From positions 1 through 7,945 of the forward strand of contig JAJYWT010000093.1 of NCBI GenBank assembly GCA_021791345.1: a stretch of 7,945 nucleotides of DNA, written 5' to 3'. The position numbers and the translations under genes are program-made. Positions 1 through 6,252 of the stretch are shown piece after piece. A model generated the notes under the pieces. It saw nothing but the letters and a program-made list of their open reading frames with translations. It did not search any database and was not told where the DNA came from. Source of the DNA: a bacterium (GTDB taxonomy: Bacteria > Chloroflexota > Dormibacteria > UBA8260 > Bog-877). Each line of letters starts with the position of its first letter. Within the stretch, counting starts at the first letter, position 1.

Positions 1-170
1 ACTGCCTGTGGAGCCGACCGTAAGCCCGGGCCTCGACCGGCAGGTGGCCGTGAAGCAGGAACCGGGACCGCCCCGGAGCCCACCGCCTCGACCGGTGGTC
101 CGAGCACACGGACAGACGCGTGTCGCGTCCTGTCCGTTGCCTAGGAACGGTGACGGAGATCGAAGGACGG
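1..170. other. Non-coding left edge
   Basis: I find no convincing gene here. One plus-strand frame stays open from the window edge to a TAG at 142-144 and another from the edge to 190, but neither gives a recognisable protein, and open frames are expected by chance at this GC content. No response-regulator start is visible downstream of the kinase on the minus strand. The stretch holds a strong hairpin (108-137). It also holds a 12-base sequence, TCGACCGGCAGG, at 33-44 that recurs at 175-186 over the end of the kinase gene. The 3' tail of a convergent plus-strand gene cannot be excluded. Confidence 0.5.
108..137 (-). terminator. Hairpin downstream of the kinase gene, probable terminator
   Basis: The left arm ACGGACAG-ACGCG (108-120) pairs with CGCGT (124-128) and CTGTCCGT (130-137). 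That is 13 base pairs around a TGT loop with one bulged C at 129. It begins about 33 bases past the TGA of the histidine kinase on the minus strand, the usual place for a transcription terminator. There is no T-run after it on either strand, so it would be the U-tract-less type common in high-GC genomes, or an mRNA 3'-end stabiliser. The hairpin itself is seen directly; its role is inferred from position. Confidence 0.5.
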
Positions 171-1313
171 TCAGTCGACCGGCAGGGTGACCCGTACCTC
201 GGTCCCCCGCCCCACCTGGGACAGGACCTCGAGCTGCCCGTGCTCCAGGTCGGCGCGTTCGCGCATGGAGATGATGCCGAAGTGGGGCTCGCGGGCCAGC
301 TTCTGCTCCACAGCCGCCAGGTCGAAGCCCTCACCGTCGTCCTTCACCACGGCGCTGACCCGGTTGGGCTGGAGGTTGATCAGCACCTCCAGGGTCCTGG
401 CGTGGGCGTGCTTGCGCACGTTGACCAGCGCCTCCTTGACGATCCGGAAGAGCGCACCCTCCGTCTCGGGCGGGAGCCGACGCTCAGCTCCGATCACCGA
501 GAGCCGGGCATCCATCCCCTCCCGATCCTTGTACTCGGCCACCAGCCGGCGCAGGGTCGGGATCACCCCCAGGTCGTCCAGGGTCATGGGACGGAGGTCG
601 AAGATGAGGTCGCGGGTCTCCTCCAGAACGCCCCTAACCAGATCCTTGAAGGTCTGTATCTCCGCCTTGGCCCGCTCCGGCTCCCGGTCGACCAGCCGCT
701 CCAGGATCTCCGCGCGAAGCACCAGGTTGGAGAGGGACTGCGCCGGACCGTCGTGCATGTCACGGGCGATCCGCATCCGCTCCTCCTCGATGATCTGGAA
801 GACCTGGCGGGAGGCGGAGCGGTAGCGGGCCAGCCCCTCCTCCAGCGTGCCATCGGTCGCCGGGCGGTCCCCCAGCTGGTCGAGGGCGGAGCGCACCAGT
901 AGGTGCCAGCGGCGGAGCTCCCTGGCCCTAGACCGGCAGAGCAGGAGCCTGGCCCGGGCGAGGGCCGCCTCCTGCTGCAGCGCGTGGCAGCGGGTGATCG
1001 CCGCCTCCACCTCGGCGGAGGCGTAGCGCACGTGGTCCCGGAGGACGTGGCGGCGCACGATCTCGGCGTCCTCGATCCGCTCCTCGGTCTGGTCCAGGCC
1101 GGCGAGCAGGCGCATCACCTCCTCGTCGAGGGCGAGGAGCGACTCCTCCACCTGGGAGGTCTCCTGCAGAAGCGTCTGCTGGAGCTCTTGGAGCGCCCGG
1201 CTGGGCGGCGGGGAGGGGTCGGCGGCCACGGGGTAAGGGTACCGGGCCGGGCTGAGAGTGGCGCCGTTACCGCGCTGCCGCGAGTCGGCAACGGCTGCCA
1301 AGGCGGAAACCAC
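171..1313 (-). CDS. Cytoplasmic DegS/NarX-type sensor histidine kinase
   Basis: A two-component sensor kinase that would autophosphorylate on His and pass phosphate to a LuxR/NarL-type response regulator. As read (380 aa), residues about 40-150 are rich in Leu/Glu/Arg heptads with no membrane span, a coiled-coil DegS-like sensor region. The HisKA_3 phosphoacceptor box RDMHDGPAQ lies at 184-192 (H187). The ATPase domain follows, with N-box EALVNVRKHAHA (294-305), G1 box DDGEGF (325-330) and G2 region GIISMRERA (346-354). It ends GTEVRVTLPVD, typical of the family. Only two Cys are present (109 and 126), both in the coiled-coil part. No partner regulator is in the window. The start is uncertain: GTG at 1313 abuts an AGGGAGG sequence with no spacing; TTG at 1301 would put that sequence 12 bases upstream; GTG at 1229 would give 352 aa behind a leaderless-type -10. 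The first 28 residues are low-complexity and look unconserved. Family assignment is firm; the signal sensed is unknown. Confidence 0.92.
   Translation of the reverse strand: MVSALAAVADSRQRGNGATLSPARYPYPVAADPSPPPSRALQELQQTLLQETSQVEESLLALDEEVMRLLAGLDQTEERIEDAEIVRRHVLRDHVRYASAEVEAAITRCHALQQEAALARARLLLCRSRARELRRWHLLVRSALDQLGDRPATDGTLEEGLARYRSASRQVFQIIEEERMRIARDMHDGPAQSLSNLVLRAEILERLVDREPERAKAEIQTFKDLVRGVLEETRDLIFDLRPMTLDDLGVIPTLRRLVAEYKDREGMDARLSVIGAERRLPPETEGALFRIVKEALVNVRKHAHARTLEVLINLQPNRVSAVVKDDGEGFDLAAVEQKLAREPHFGIISMRERADLEHGQLEVLSQVGRGTEVRVTLPVD
1236..1241 (-). promoter_or_regulatory. Candidate leaderless -10 for the kinase gene
   Basis: On the minus strand TACCCT (1241 to 1236) matches the TANNNT -10 pattern and sits exactly 6 bases before GTG 1229, an in-frame internal start of the kinase. 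This is the geometry known for leaderless transcripts in actinobacteria and Deinococcus. No -35 element is evident. If used, the kinase loses 28 poorly conserved residues and the divergent spacer grows to about 100 bp. The same 6-base spacing occurs on the other strand at 1320-1325. Confidence 0.3.
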
Positions 1314-1319
1314 CCTCCC

Positions 1320-1325
1320 TAAACT
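1320..1325 (+). promoter_or_regulatory. Candidate leaderless -10 ahead of ATG 1332
   Basis: TAAACT fits TANNNT and lies 6 bases before the ATG at 1332, which has no Shine-Dalgarno sequence. That is the expected layout for a leaderless mRNA starting at that ATG. The ATG opens only a seven-codon frame, which then overlaps the TTG start of the membrane-protein gene. No convincing -35 is visible. It lies between the two divergent genes, overlapping the kinase's possible upstream region. Confidence 0.35.
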
Positions 1326-1331
1326 TCGGCC

Positions 1332-1355
1332 ATGACCACCCGGCGCCGCGCTTGA
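1332..1355 (+). CDS. Seven-codon leader frame (MTTRRRA) or frameshifted true N-terminus
   Basis: ATG 1332 reads MTTRRRA and stops at TGA 1353-1355. The stop overlaps the TTG start (1352-1354) of the following membrane protein in the four bases TTGA. Two readings fit. In the first, it is a coupled leader peptide: ribosomes ending here restart on the TTG, which lacks its own ribosome-binding site. The same TTGA stop/start overlap links two genes at 7751-7754 in this window, which supports coupling. In the second, it is the real N-terminus of the membrane protein, separated by a one- or two-base sequence change; the joined product would begin MTTRRRA then LITRRLTIP, a plausible positively charged cytoplasmic start. 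The sequence alone does not decide between them. Confidence 0.35.
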   Translation: MTTRRRA

Positions 1356-2893
1356 TAACCCGCCGCCTCACGATCCCGACCTTCGTGGCGCTGACGGGCC
1401 TCCTGTCGGGGATGCTGGCCTCGCGTCCCCAGGTTACCGACCCCGACTTCTGGTGGCACCTGCGCAACGGCCAGACCCTGCTGCGCACCGGGCAGCTGAT
1501 CGCCACCAACCCCTATGCCTTCATCTCCGCCGACCACCACTGGGTGATGCAGGAGTGGCTGAGCGAGGTGTGGATGGCAGCCGCGGCTGCCGCCGGCGGG
1601 CGCCCGGCGGTGGTGGCGGGCTACTGGCTCATCACCCTGCTCATGTGGGTGGCGGTCTGGATGCGCTCCCGGCTGCTGGCGCCGGTGAGTGGCCTCACCG
1701 TGGGGGTCGGGCTGCTGTTCGCCGCCCTCACCGCCTACCCCATCCTCGGCCCCCGGCCTCAGATGGCCACCTACTGCCTTCTGGCCTTCACCCTCCTGCT
1801 GGCAGAGCTGCAGCTGCGCCGGGGCGGTTTGTCGGCCTTCCTGCTGGGGCCGCTCTTCTTGCTCTGGACCGATCTCGAGGCCGGCTTCATCATCGGCCTG
1901 ATCTTCCTGGCCACGATCCTGGTGGCGGAGGGGGCCGCCGCCCTGTACGGTCGCCGATCCCCCGAGGCGGCCGGGCGGGTGTGGCGCCTGGCCGGGGGAA
2001 GCGCCCTCGCGCTGGGGGCTTGCCTGATCAACCCCAATGGGGCGGCGATCATCCCCTACCCCTTCCAGACGCAGTTCAGCTCCGCCCAGCAGGCGCTGAT
2101 AGTGGAGTGGCAGAGCCCGGACTTCCACAACCCCCTCCTCATCCCCCTGCTTCTCTTCATCCTCTCGCTGCTCTACCTGGTGGTCCGCCACGGCCGTCTC
2201 CCCCTCCGTGACCTGGCGGTGCTGGGGCTAGCTCTGCTGGTCACCCTCCAGTCGGTGCGCAACCTGGTCATCCTGGTGGTGGCCGGCGCTCCCTGGTGGA
2301 TCGCCCTCGCGGACCAGCTGCGGCAGCGGCTGGCCAAGCGCTGGCGGCTCCGGCTGCGCCCGACCCAGCCGCGCCTGGCGGCGCTCCTGGAGATGGTCTT
2401 CCTCGTGGGGCTCCTCCTGGCGCTCCTCGGGCAGGCGGCCGTGGAGTCCACCCCGGCGCTGGCCTCCAGCACCTACCGCACGACCTTCCCGGTGTGCGCC
2501 GCTGCCTGGCTCAAGCCGGGCCCCTCGGGGATCAGGATCTTCAATGTCTACGGTAATGGGGGCTTTCTCGCCTACGAGCTGCCCCATGACAAGGTGTACA
2601 TCTTCGGCGACGCAGCGCTCATGGGCTCGCGGGCCCTGCTGCGCTACGCCTCCATAGTGGATCTGGCGCCGGGATGGTTGCAACGGCTGGACTCCAGCCC
2701 CAGCCAGCTGGTCCTGTACCAGCGGGGCCAGCCCTTCACCGACGCCCTGCAGCGTGAGGGGGGGTGGACCGTGGTATACCGTGACCCCCAGTTCGAGACC
2801 CTGGTGCGCAGCGGCTCCCCGCTCCGGAGGGAGCTTCCCCCTCAGCCCACGGCGGCGGGCTGGCGGCGGGTGGGCCTTCCCTCCTGCTCCTGA
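1352..2893 (+). CDS. Polytopic membrane protein, uncharacterised GT-C-like family
   Basis: A 513-aa protein with about ten or eleven hydrophobic spans between residues 9 and 363 and a soluble C-terminal part (about 364-513), probably on the outer face. The first extracytoplasmic loop carries the signature DPDFWWHLRNGQ (30-41), followed by NPYAF (53-57) and HHWVMQEWLSEV (62-73). This pattern is familiar from uncharacterised multi-pass proteins of environmental bacteria. An acidic first loop resembles the catalytic loop of GT-C glycosyltransferases, so a lipid-linked sugar transferase is possible, but this is inference and no substrate can be named. Other blocks are LGPRPQM (132-138), LLWTDLEAG (170-178), VEWQSPDFHNP (251-261) and SVRN (301-304). 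The start is TTG 1352, with no Shine-Dalgarno sequence; no ATG or GTG is available in frame nearby (see 1332-1355). It is divergent from the kinase and convergent with 2900-4597, and appears to be a paralogue of 6297-7754. Confidence 0.85.
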   Translation: MITRRLTIPTFVALTGLLSGMLASRPQVTDPDFWWHLRNGQTLLRTGQLIATNPYAFISADHHWVMQEWLSEVWMAAAAAAGGRPAVVAGYWLITLLMWVAVWMRSRLLAPVSGLTVGVGLLFAALTAYPILGPRPQMATYCLLAFTLLLAELQLRRGGLSAFLLGPLFLLWTDLEAGFIIGLIFLATILVAEGAAALYGRRSPEAAGRVWRLAGGSALALGACLINPNGAAIIPYPFQTQFSSAQQALIVEWQSPDFHNPLLIPLLLFILSLLYLVVRHGRLPLRDLAVLGLALLVTLQSVRNLVILVVAGAPWWIALADQLRQRLAKRWRLRLRPTQPRLAALLEMVFLVGLLLALLGQAAVESTPALASSTYRTTFPVCAAAWLKPGPSGIRIFNVYGNGGFLAYELPHDKVYIFGDAALMGSRALLRYASIVDLAPGWLQRLDSSPSQLVLYQRGQPFTDALQREGGWTVVYRDPQFETLVRSGSPLRRELPPQPTAAGWRRVGLPSCS

Positions 2894-2910
2894 GCGGGCT
2901 CAGCCGCCCG
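2891..2910. terminator. Short inverted repeats across the convergent stops
   Basis: Two convergent genes end only 6 bases apart. The dyad TGAGC-GG-GCTCA (2891-2902) is built from both stop codons, so each strand reads TGAGC at its own end. An alternative hairpin CGGGC-TCAGCC-GCCCG (2895-2910) overlaps it. Both stems are only 5 bp and have no T-run, so this is at best a weak shared terminator. With so little space, read-through and antisense transcription between the two membrane-protein genes are likely. Confidence 0.25.
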
Positions 2911-4597
2911 GCGAGAGCCACACGGCCGCCCCGTCCACCATCTCCGGCGAGCGGCGGAGGATCGCCCGGAGCTCCGCTTCCTGCGCCTGGAACTGACCTG
3001 AGGGCATGAGGACCAGCGCCCTCACTCCGAGCTGGCGGAGCTGGAGGCGAACAGCCGCGGACGAGACCCCGAGCGGTCGGGAGTCGCCCGAGCTGAGAGC
3101 GGTCGCTAGGTTCGCCAGCGGCGAGGGGCTGAGGTTGTCGGTGAGCACCCCGTCCGGTCCGGGCCGGAGGAGGTAGCCGAATGGCTGGGAGTAGCGGAAG
3201 CCCGCCTCGGCCTGCCAGTACATCGCCAGCCCGTGGTTGTCCCTGGTGGTGATGGGGATGGTCAGCACCGAGGCCCCCACGGGCAGCGCCTTGACCACGG
3301 TCGAGCCGAGGACCCGGGGGGTGTACAGGGGGAACCCCGCCAGTCCGGTCATGAAGCCGGAGCTGGGAAGAAGGGGAAGGAGGACGACGCCGAGGATGAG
3401 CGCCCGGGTCCAGACCGGAAACCGCTCCATCACCCTATCCCAGCCGGCGGCCAGTACGCACGCCATTCCGGCCACCACGAAGATCGTGAGCCGGCTGGGC
3501 ACGGCCTTGCCCAGTAGGGGCAGGTGCTCGAACAGCAGCCAGGGTAGCGGGACCCGGGTCACCACCCCGGCCACGTGCAGGTGGCCGCCCAGGGAGAGCA
3601 CGCCGGCCACCCCGGCCAGCCCCACTCCCAGGCGAGCCAGGGGCACGTCCCGCAGCCGCCAGGCGGCCAGGCCCGCCAGCACCAGGAGAGGAAGCCCGAG
3701 GTAGGCGTCGGTCTCCAGCAGCTCACCGGTGAAGCGCAGGCTGAGCGGCCCCGCCGGCCCGATGCCCATCAGCTGGGCGTACCCCGGCACGATCCACGCC
3801 AGAAGGTCCACCACGTTGGCGGTCGGTGAGACCACCGTGGGCCGGCTGAGCGGCACCCCGGAGGTGAGCTGGGAGATGACCGGGTAGGCCATGAGGGCGC
3901 CGAACACCGCGACGGCGACGGCAGCCACCGGCCAGAGCCGGCCCAGGGGCGGGCGGCCCCGCCTGAGGATCCCGCGGGAGTTCAGGATGAGAAGCAGCAC
4001 CCCCATCAGCAGGGTGGTGGCGAGAAGCTCCTTGCTCACCCAGTACTGCAGGACGGCCCACAGACCCAGAACCACCGCCCAGCGGAGGGCGTGCCGCCCG
4101 TCCCGCGCGGCGCGCCAGGCGTGCTCCCCCACCCACCAGCCCAGGGGCAGCGTCGCCGTCGAGACCCAAGTGAGATGGCCGGCGGCCAGCTCGGAGAGGG
4201 CGAAGGGGCTGAAGCCGAAGAGCAGGCCTCCCAGCCAGGCCGAGCTGGCGTGGCGGAGGTGGGGCCGAAGCTGCCAGGCCATGGCGGTCGCGGCCGCCGC
4301 CACCATCAGGACGAAGACCAGATCCATCGCCGCCGCCGCCGGCAGCAGGCGGAAGAGCGGCCAGGCCAGAAATGCCAGCACCAGGTCGGCGTTGTTCCAG
4401 AGCAGGCTCACAGTGCTGGGGTGGGTGGCGATGGAGGTCTGGAACGGGTTCAGCCCATGCGAGATGGCGTAGGGGAACCAGTTGAGGAACCAGAGGTGCA
4501 TCGCGGAGTCGGCGCCGTAGCCCAGGAGTCGGGGCTGGCTCCCTAGCCAGAGAGGCAGGGTTAGGATCAGGGCTGCCAGGAGGTAGCTGATCGGCAT
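2900..4597 (-). CDS. Large polytopic membrane protein, GT-C glycosyltransferase-like
   Basis: A 565-aa multi-pass protein with roughly 11-13 spans up to about residue 430 and a C-terminal soluble domain of about 120 residues. The first outer loop reads GYGADSAMHLWFLNWFPYAI (26-45), then HGLNPFQT (47-54) and a WNNADL block (67-72). An aspartate (D30) just after the first span, then a G-L-NPF segment, is the layout of a broad group of uncharacterised sugar-transferase-like membrane proteins in Actinobacteriota and Chloroflexota. GLLFGFSPFALSEL (124-137) and QYWVSKELL (184-192) are also typical. The expected activity would be transfer of a sugar from a polyprenyl-phosphate donor outside the membrane; no residue here proves it. 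The start is ATG 4597, with GGGAG (4608 to 4604) 6 bases upstream. It lies 193 bp downstream of the VKOR gene behind tandem hairpins, so it probably has its own promoter. It is not evidently the same subfamily as the other two polytopic proteins. Confidence 0.83.
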   Translation of the reverse strand: MPISYLLAALILTLPLWLGSQPRLLGYGADSAMHLWFLNWFPYAISHGLNPFQTSIATHPSTVSLLWNNADLVLAFLAWPLFRLLPAAAAMDLVFVLMVAAAATAMAWQLRPHLRHASSAWLGGLLFGFSPFALSELAAGHLTWVSTATLPLGWWVGEHAWRAARDGRHALRWAVVLGLWAVLQYWVSKELLATTLLMGVLLLILNSRGILRRGRPPLGRLWPVAAVAVAVFGALMAYPVISQLTSGVPLSRPTVVSPTANVVDLLAWIVPGYAQLMGIGPAGPLSLRFTGELLETDAYLGLPLLVLAGLAAWRLRDVPLARLGVGLAGVAGVLSLGGHLHVAGVVTRVPLPWLLFEHLPLLGKAVPSRLTIFVVAGMACVLAAGWDRVMERFPVWTRALILGVVLLPLLPSSGFMTGLAGFPLYTPRVLGSTVVKALPVGASVLTIPITTRDNHGLAMYWQAEAGFRYSQPFGYLLRPGPDGVLTDNLSPSPLANLATALSSGDSRPLGVSSAAVRLQLRQLGVRALVLMPSGQFQAQEAELRAILRRSPEMVDGAAVWLSPGG

Positions 4598-4790
4598 CGC
4601 CAGCTCCCAGCGCGGTCGAGCCGCGGCGATGGAGCGCAGTGCGGATCGTCTGGCTGGAGGGCGGGCGGCCAGGTCGGGGAGGATCGCAGAGCCTCCTGGG
4701 AGGGTGGACGCGGAAGGGCAGCCTGGAGAGTCTAGGGTGCTCGGGCCCGCCCCCCGATGACGGCGCCGTCGCGGTTCCCCGAGGGGACCG
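4598..4790. other. Intergenic gap between the VKOR gene and the 2900-4597 membrane-protein gene
   Basis: No coding frame is convincing in this 193-bp gap. The VKOR-proximal end holds tandem inverted repeats (4742-4790). The other end holds the GGGAG ribosome-binding site (4604-4608) of the next gene. A TAGACT hexamer on the minus strand (4734 to 4729) fits TANNNT, lies just past the hairpins and could be the -10 of a promoter with a leader of about 125 bases. It has no recognisable -35, so the call is weak. Confidence 0.5.
4742..4790 (-). terminator. Tandem hairpins directly after the VKOR stop, probable terminator
   Basis: Immediately past the VKOR TGA (4791-4793) the minus strand folds as CGGTCCC-CTCG-GGGAACCG (4790 to 4772), a 7-bp stem with one bulged A. 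It is followed by the perfect 12-base palindrome GACGGCGCCGTC (4759-4770) and then by CGGGCCCG (4742-4749). There is no T-run. Three dyads packed into 49 bases at an operon end suggest a terminator or 3'-end protection for the DUF929-VKOR message. Confidence 0.45.
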
Positions 4791-5294
4791 TCAGCGGGAG
4801 GGGGAAAGCACCTCCGGCGGGTGCATCCGCCAAGCGGTGCTGAGGAGCATCAGGAGGATGTCAAGGTGGACAAAGGTGCACCAGAGGCAGATGGCCTTGA
4901 GCTCCACCAGCTCCACGAAGACCAGGTAGAAGACCGAGAGGAGTCCTAGGCAGGCCCAGGCGAAGTGCGCCCGGCGCAGTTCGAAGCGCCCGGGACGGAG
5001 CAGCTGTGCCACCGCCAGCGCCAGGGCGACCAGGAAGAATGCCAGCCCGGGCACCGTTATGGGGATGGATGTGCCCGGCACCACCGAGAACTGGCTGGTC
5101 ACCACCTTGTCGCAGTTGACTATCCCGGTGGAGACGCATACCGGAGCCACTTTGGCGTAGTGGACCACCGTGAGATAGCTGGCATCCCCGATCCCCAGGA
5201 GCGCCAGGGCCGTGAGCCAGACGGCTCCACCCCGCCCCGGCGCGGGCTCCTCCGGCCTCTCCTCCCGGGGGGCTCCGGCGCCCTCAGGGGGCAC
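4791..5294 (-). CDS. Vitamin K epoxide reductase (VKOR) family disulfide oxidoreductase
   Basis: An integral membrane enzyme that takes electrons from a thioredoxin-like partner and passes them to quinone, so driving disulfide formation in exported proteins; bacterial VKOR plays the role of DsbB. The 167-aa protein has a charged N-terminal tail (1-23), then four spans at about 24-44, 81-99, 109-130 and 134-153. All family hallmarks are present: the loop cysteine pair C53 and C61 (PVCVSTGIVNCDKV), the conserved Ser just after it (S67 in VTSQFS), and the quinone-proximal active site CLWC (C136, C139) at the start of the last span. There is no fused thioredoxin domain; the neighbouring DUF929 gene, 26 bases upstream on the same strand, probably supplies the partner. 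The start is GTG 5294. It has no clear ribosome-binding site, and the frame is open upstream without ATG/GTG, so translation may be coupled to the upstream gene. Family assignment is strong; partnership is inferred. Confidence 0.93.
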   Translation of the reverse strand: MPPEGAGAPREERPEEPAPGRGGAVWLTALALLGIGDASYLTVVHYAKVAPVCVSTGIVNCDKVVTSQFSVVPGTSIPITVPGLAFFLVALALAVAQLLRPGRFELRRAHFAWACLGLLSVFYLVFVELVELKAICLWCTFVHLDILLMLLSTAWRMHPPEVLSPSR

Positions 5295-5320
5295 GACCCG
5301 GCGACGGGCCCTGGTACTGC

Positions 5321-6247
5321 TCAGAGGCCCGCCTCCAGCTGCCGCACCAGGGCGCGGTCACAGACCGACCCTGGGTGGTTGCCGGTGATGGAGCAGATGG
5401 CTGCAACGTCGTAGTTGACCCCGCCGAGGATCATCTTGGCCGGGGGCGAGCCGGTCTTGGCCAGCAGGCTGGCGATCTGCTGCCAGTCATACCCCTCCAG
5501 GCCAGGAGGTCCCGGCGAGGTGCTCTCCGAGCCCACCTGGGCGATCTTGCCGCCGAAGTCCACGAAGGGGAACCCGCTCTGGCCGACCTGGGTGAAGAGG
5601 GTCGCCTCCTCCGCTGTGAGGGTCTGGAAGGGCGCGTACCCGTTGCTGGAGTTCTTATCAGGAACGTTGCTGTACAGCTCCCGGGCCACGAAGGTGAGGT
5701 AGGGGCTGCTGTAGGTGACCCCGTGGGCGAAGGTGAAGGTGGCGATGTTGGTGCCCGCGGTGTCGGTGGCTGAGCCGCGGATGATCTTCAGGTTGTGGAA
5801 GGTGCCGAACTCGCTGAGGGCCCCGATCAGCGACCAGCGCTCCAGGGCGCAGTAGGGGCAGTACTCCGCCCCCACGTACAGGACCTCGGGCTTCCCCTGG
5901 CTGGTGAGGGTGGTCGGGGATGGCACTGCGGCTGGTGGGAAGTTGATGTCCCCCTTGCCCACCTTGTTGAGGTTGGCGGTGGGGATGTGGGTCACCGCGC
6001 TCACCACCTGGGCGGGTGCGGGAAGGACCTGGGTGTCCTGGGCGGTGGACGGAGCCGAGAGGTCGGCAACCAGGATCACCACCACGAAGACCGCTACCAC
6101 CGCCCCGATGGCGGCGAACAGCCCCCAGGGCCGGCGGCTGCCACTCTTCTGCCGGCGGTATTGGGGGCTCCGGGCGGAACTCCTACCGTTGCCACCCCCG
6201 GCGGCGCCCCGAGCCTGCCGGCGCTCCGCCATCGACTTCTTGGACAT
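5321..6247 (-). CDS. Membrane-anchored thioredoxin-fold DUF929 protein
   Basis: A 308-aa protein with a very basic cytoplasmic N-terminus (1-40), one membrane anchor (about 42-61), then a Thr/Pro/Ala-rich linker and an extracytoplasmic thioredoxin-like domain. VLYVGAEYCPYCALERW (112-128) contains the redox motif CPYC (C120, C123) in the position expected after a beta strand. FPFVDFGGK (216-224) carries the F-P turn that corresponds to the cis-Pro loop of thioredoxins. A second cysteine pair, C275 and C286 (ICSITGNHPGSVC), lies near the C-terminus. This matches DUF929, a family of unknown function. Its place directly before VKOR suggests it is the DsbA-like carrier reoxidised by VKOR; a reductase or isomerase role is also possible. 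ATG 6247 is chosen over TTG 6265 because GGAGG stands 5 bases before it. It is 49 bp from the upstream gene, so it may be in its operon or have its own promoter. Confidence 0.88.
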   Translation of the reverse strand: MSKKSMAERRQARGAAGGGNGRSSARSPQYRRQKSGSRRPWGLFAAIGAVVAVFVVVILVADLSAPSTAQDTQVLPAPAQVVSAVTHIPTANLNKVGKGDINFPPAAVPSPTTLTSQGKPEVLYVGAEYCPYCALERWSLIGALSEFGTFHNLKIIRGSATDTAGTNIATFTFAHGVTYSSPYLTFVARELYSNVPDKNSSNGYAPFQTLTAEEATLFTQVGQSGFPFVDFGGKIAQVGSESTSPGPPGLEGYDWQQIASLLAKTGSPPAKMILGGVNYDVAAICSITGNHPGSVCDRALVRQLEAGL

Positions 6248-6252
6248 CTGTA

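Noticed and set aside
8..190. 60-codon plus-strand frame at the left edge
   Set aside because: Pro/Arg-rich without recognisable features. It runs through the strong hairpin and into the end of the kinase gene, so it is treated as chance.
120..902. 260-codon plus-strand frame opposite the histidine kinase
   Set aside because: The minus strand encodes unmistakable HisKA_3 and ATPase motifs; the antisense frame is low-complexity and matches nothing I recognise.
1319..2191. 290-codon minus-strand frame opposite the polytopic membrane-protein gene
   Set aside because: Its product is rich in Gln, Gly, Arg and Pro with no domain pattern, as expected for the complement of a GC-rich gene. The plus-strand frame has clear membrane spans and conserved loop motifs.
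4320..4342. GCC-rich run resembling a simple repeat
   Set aside because: It encodes a short poly-Ala stretch within a membrane segment of the 2900-4597 protein; alanine-rich spans are ordinary at this GC content.
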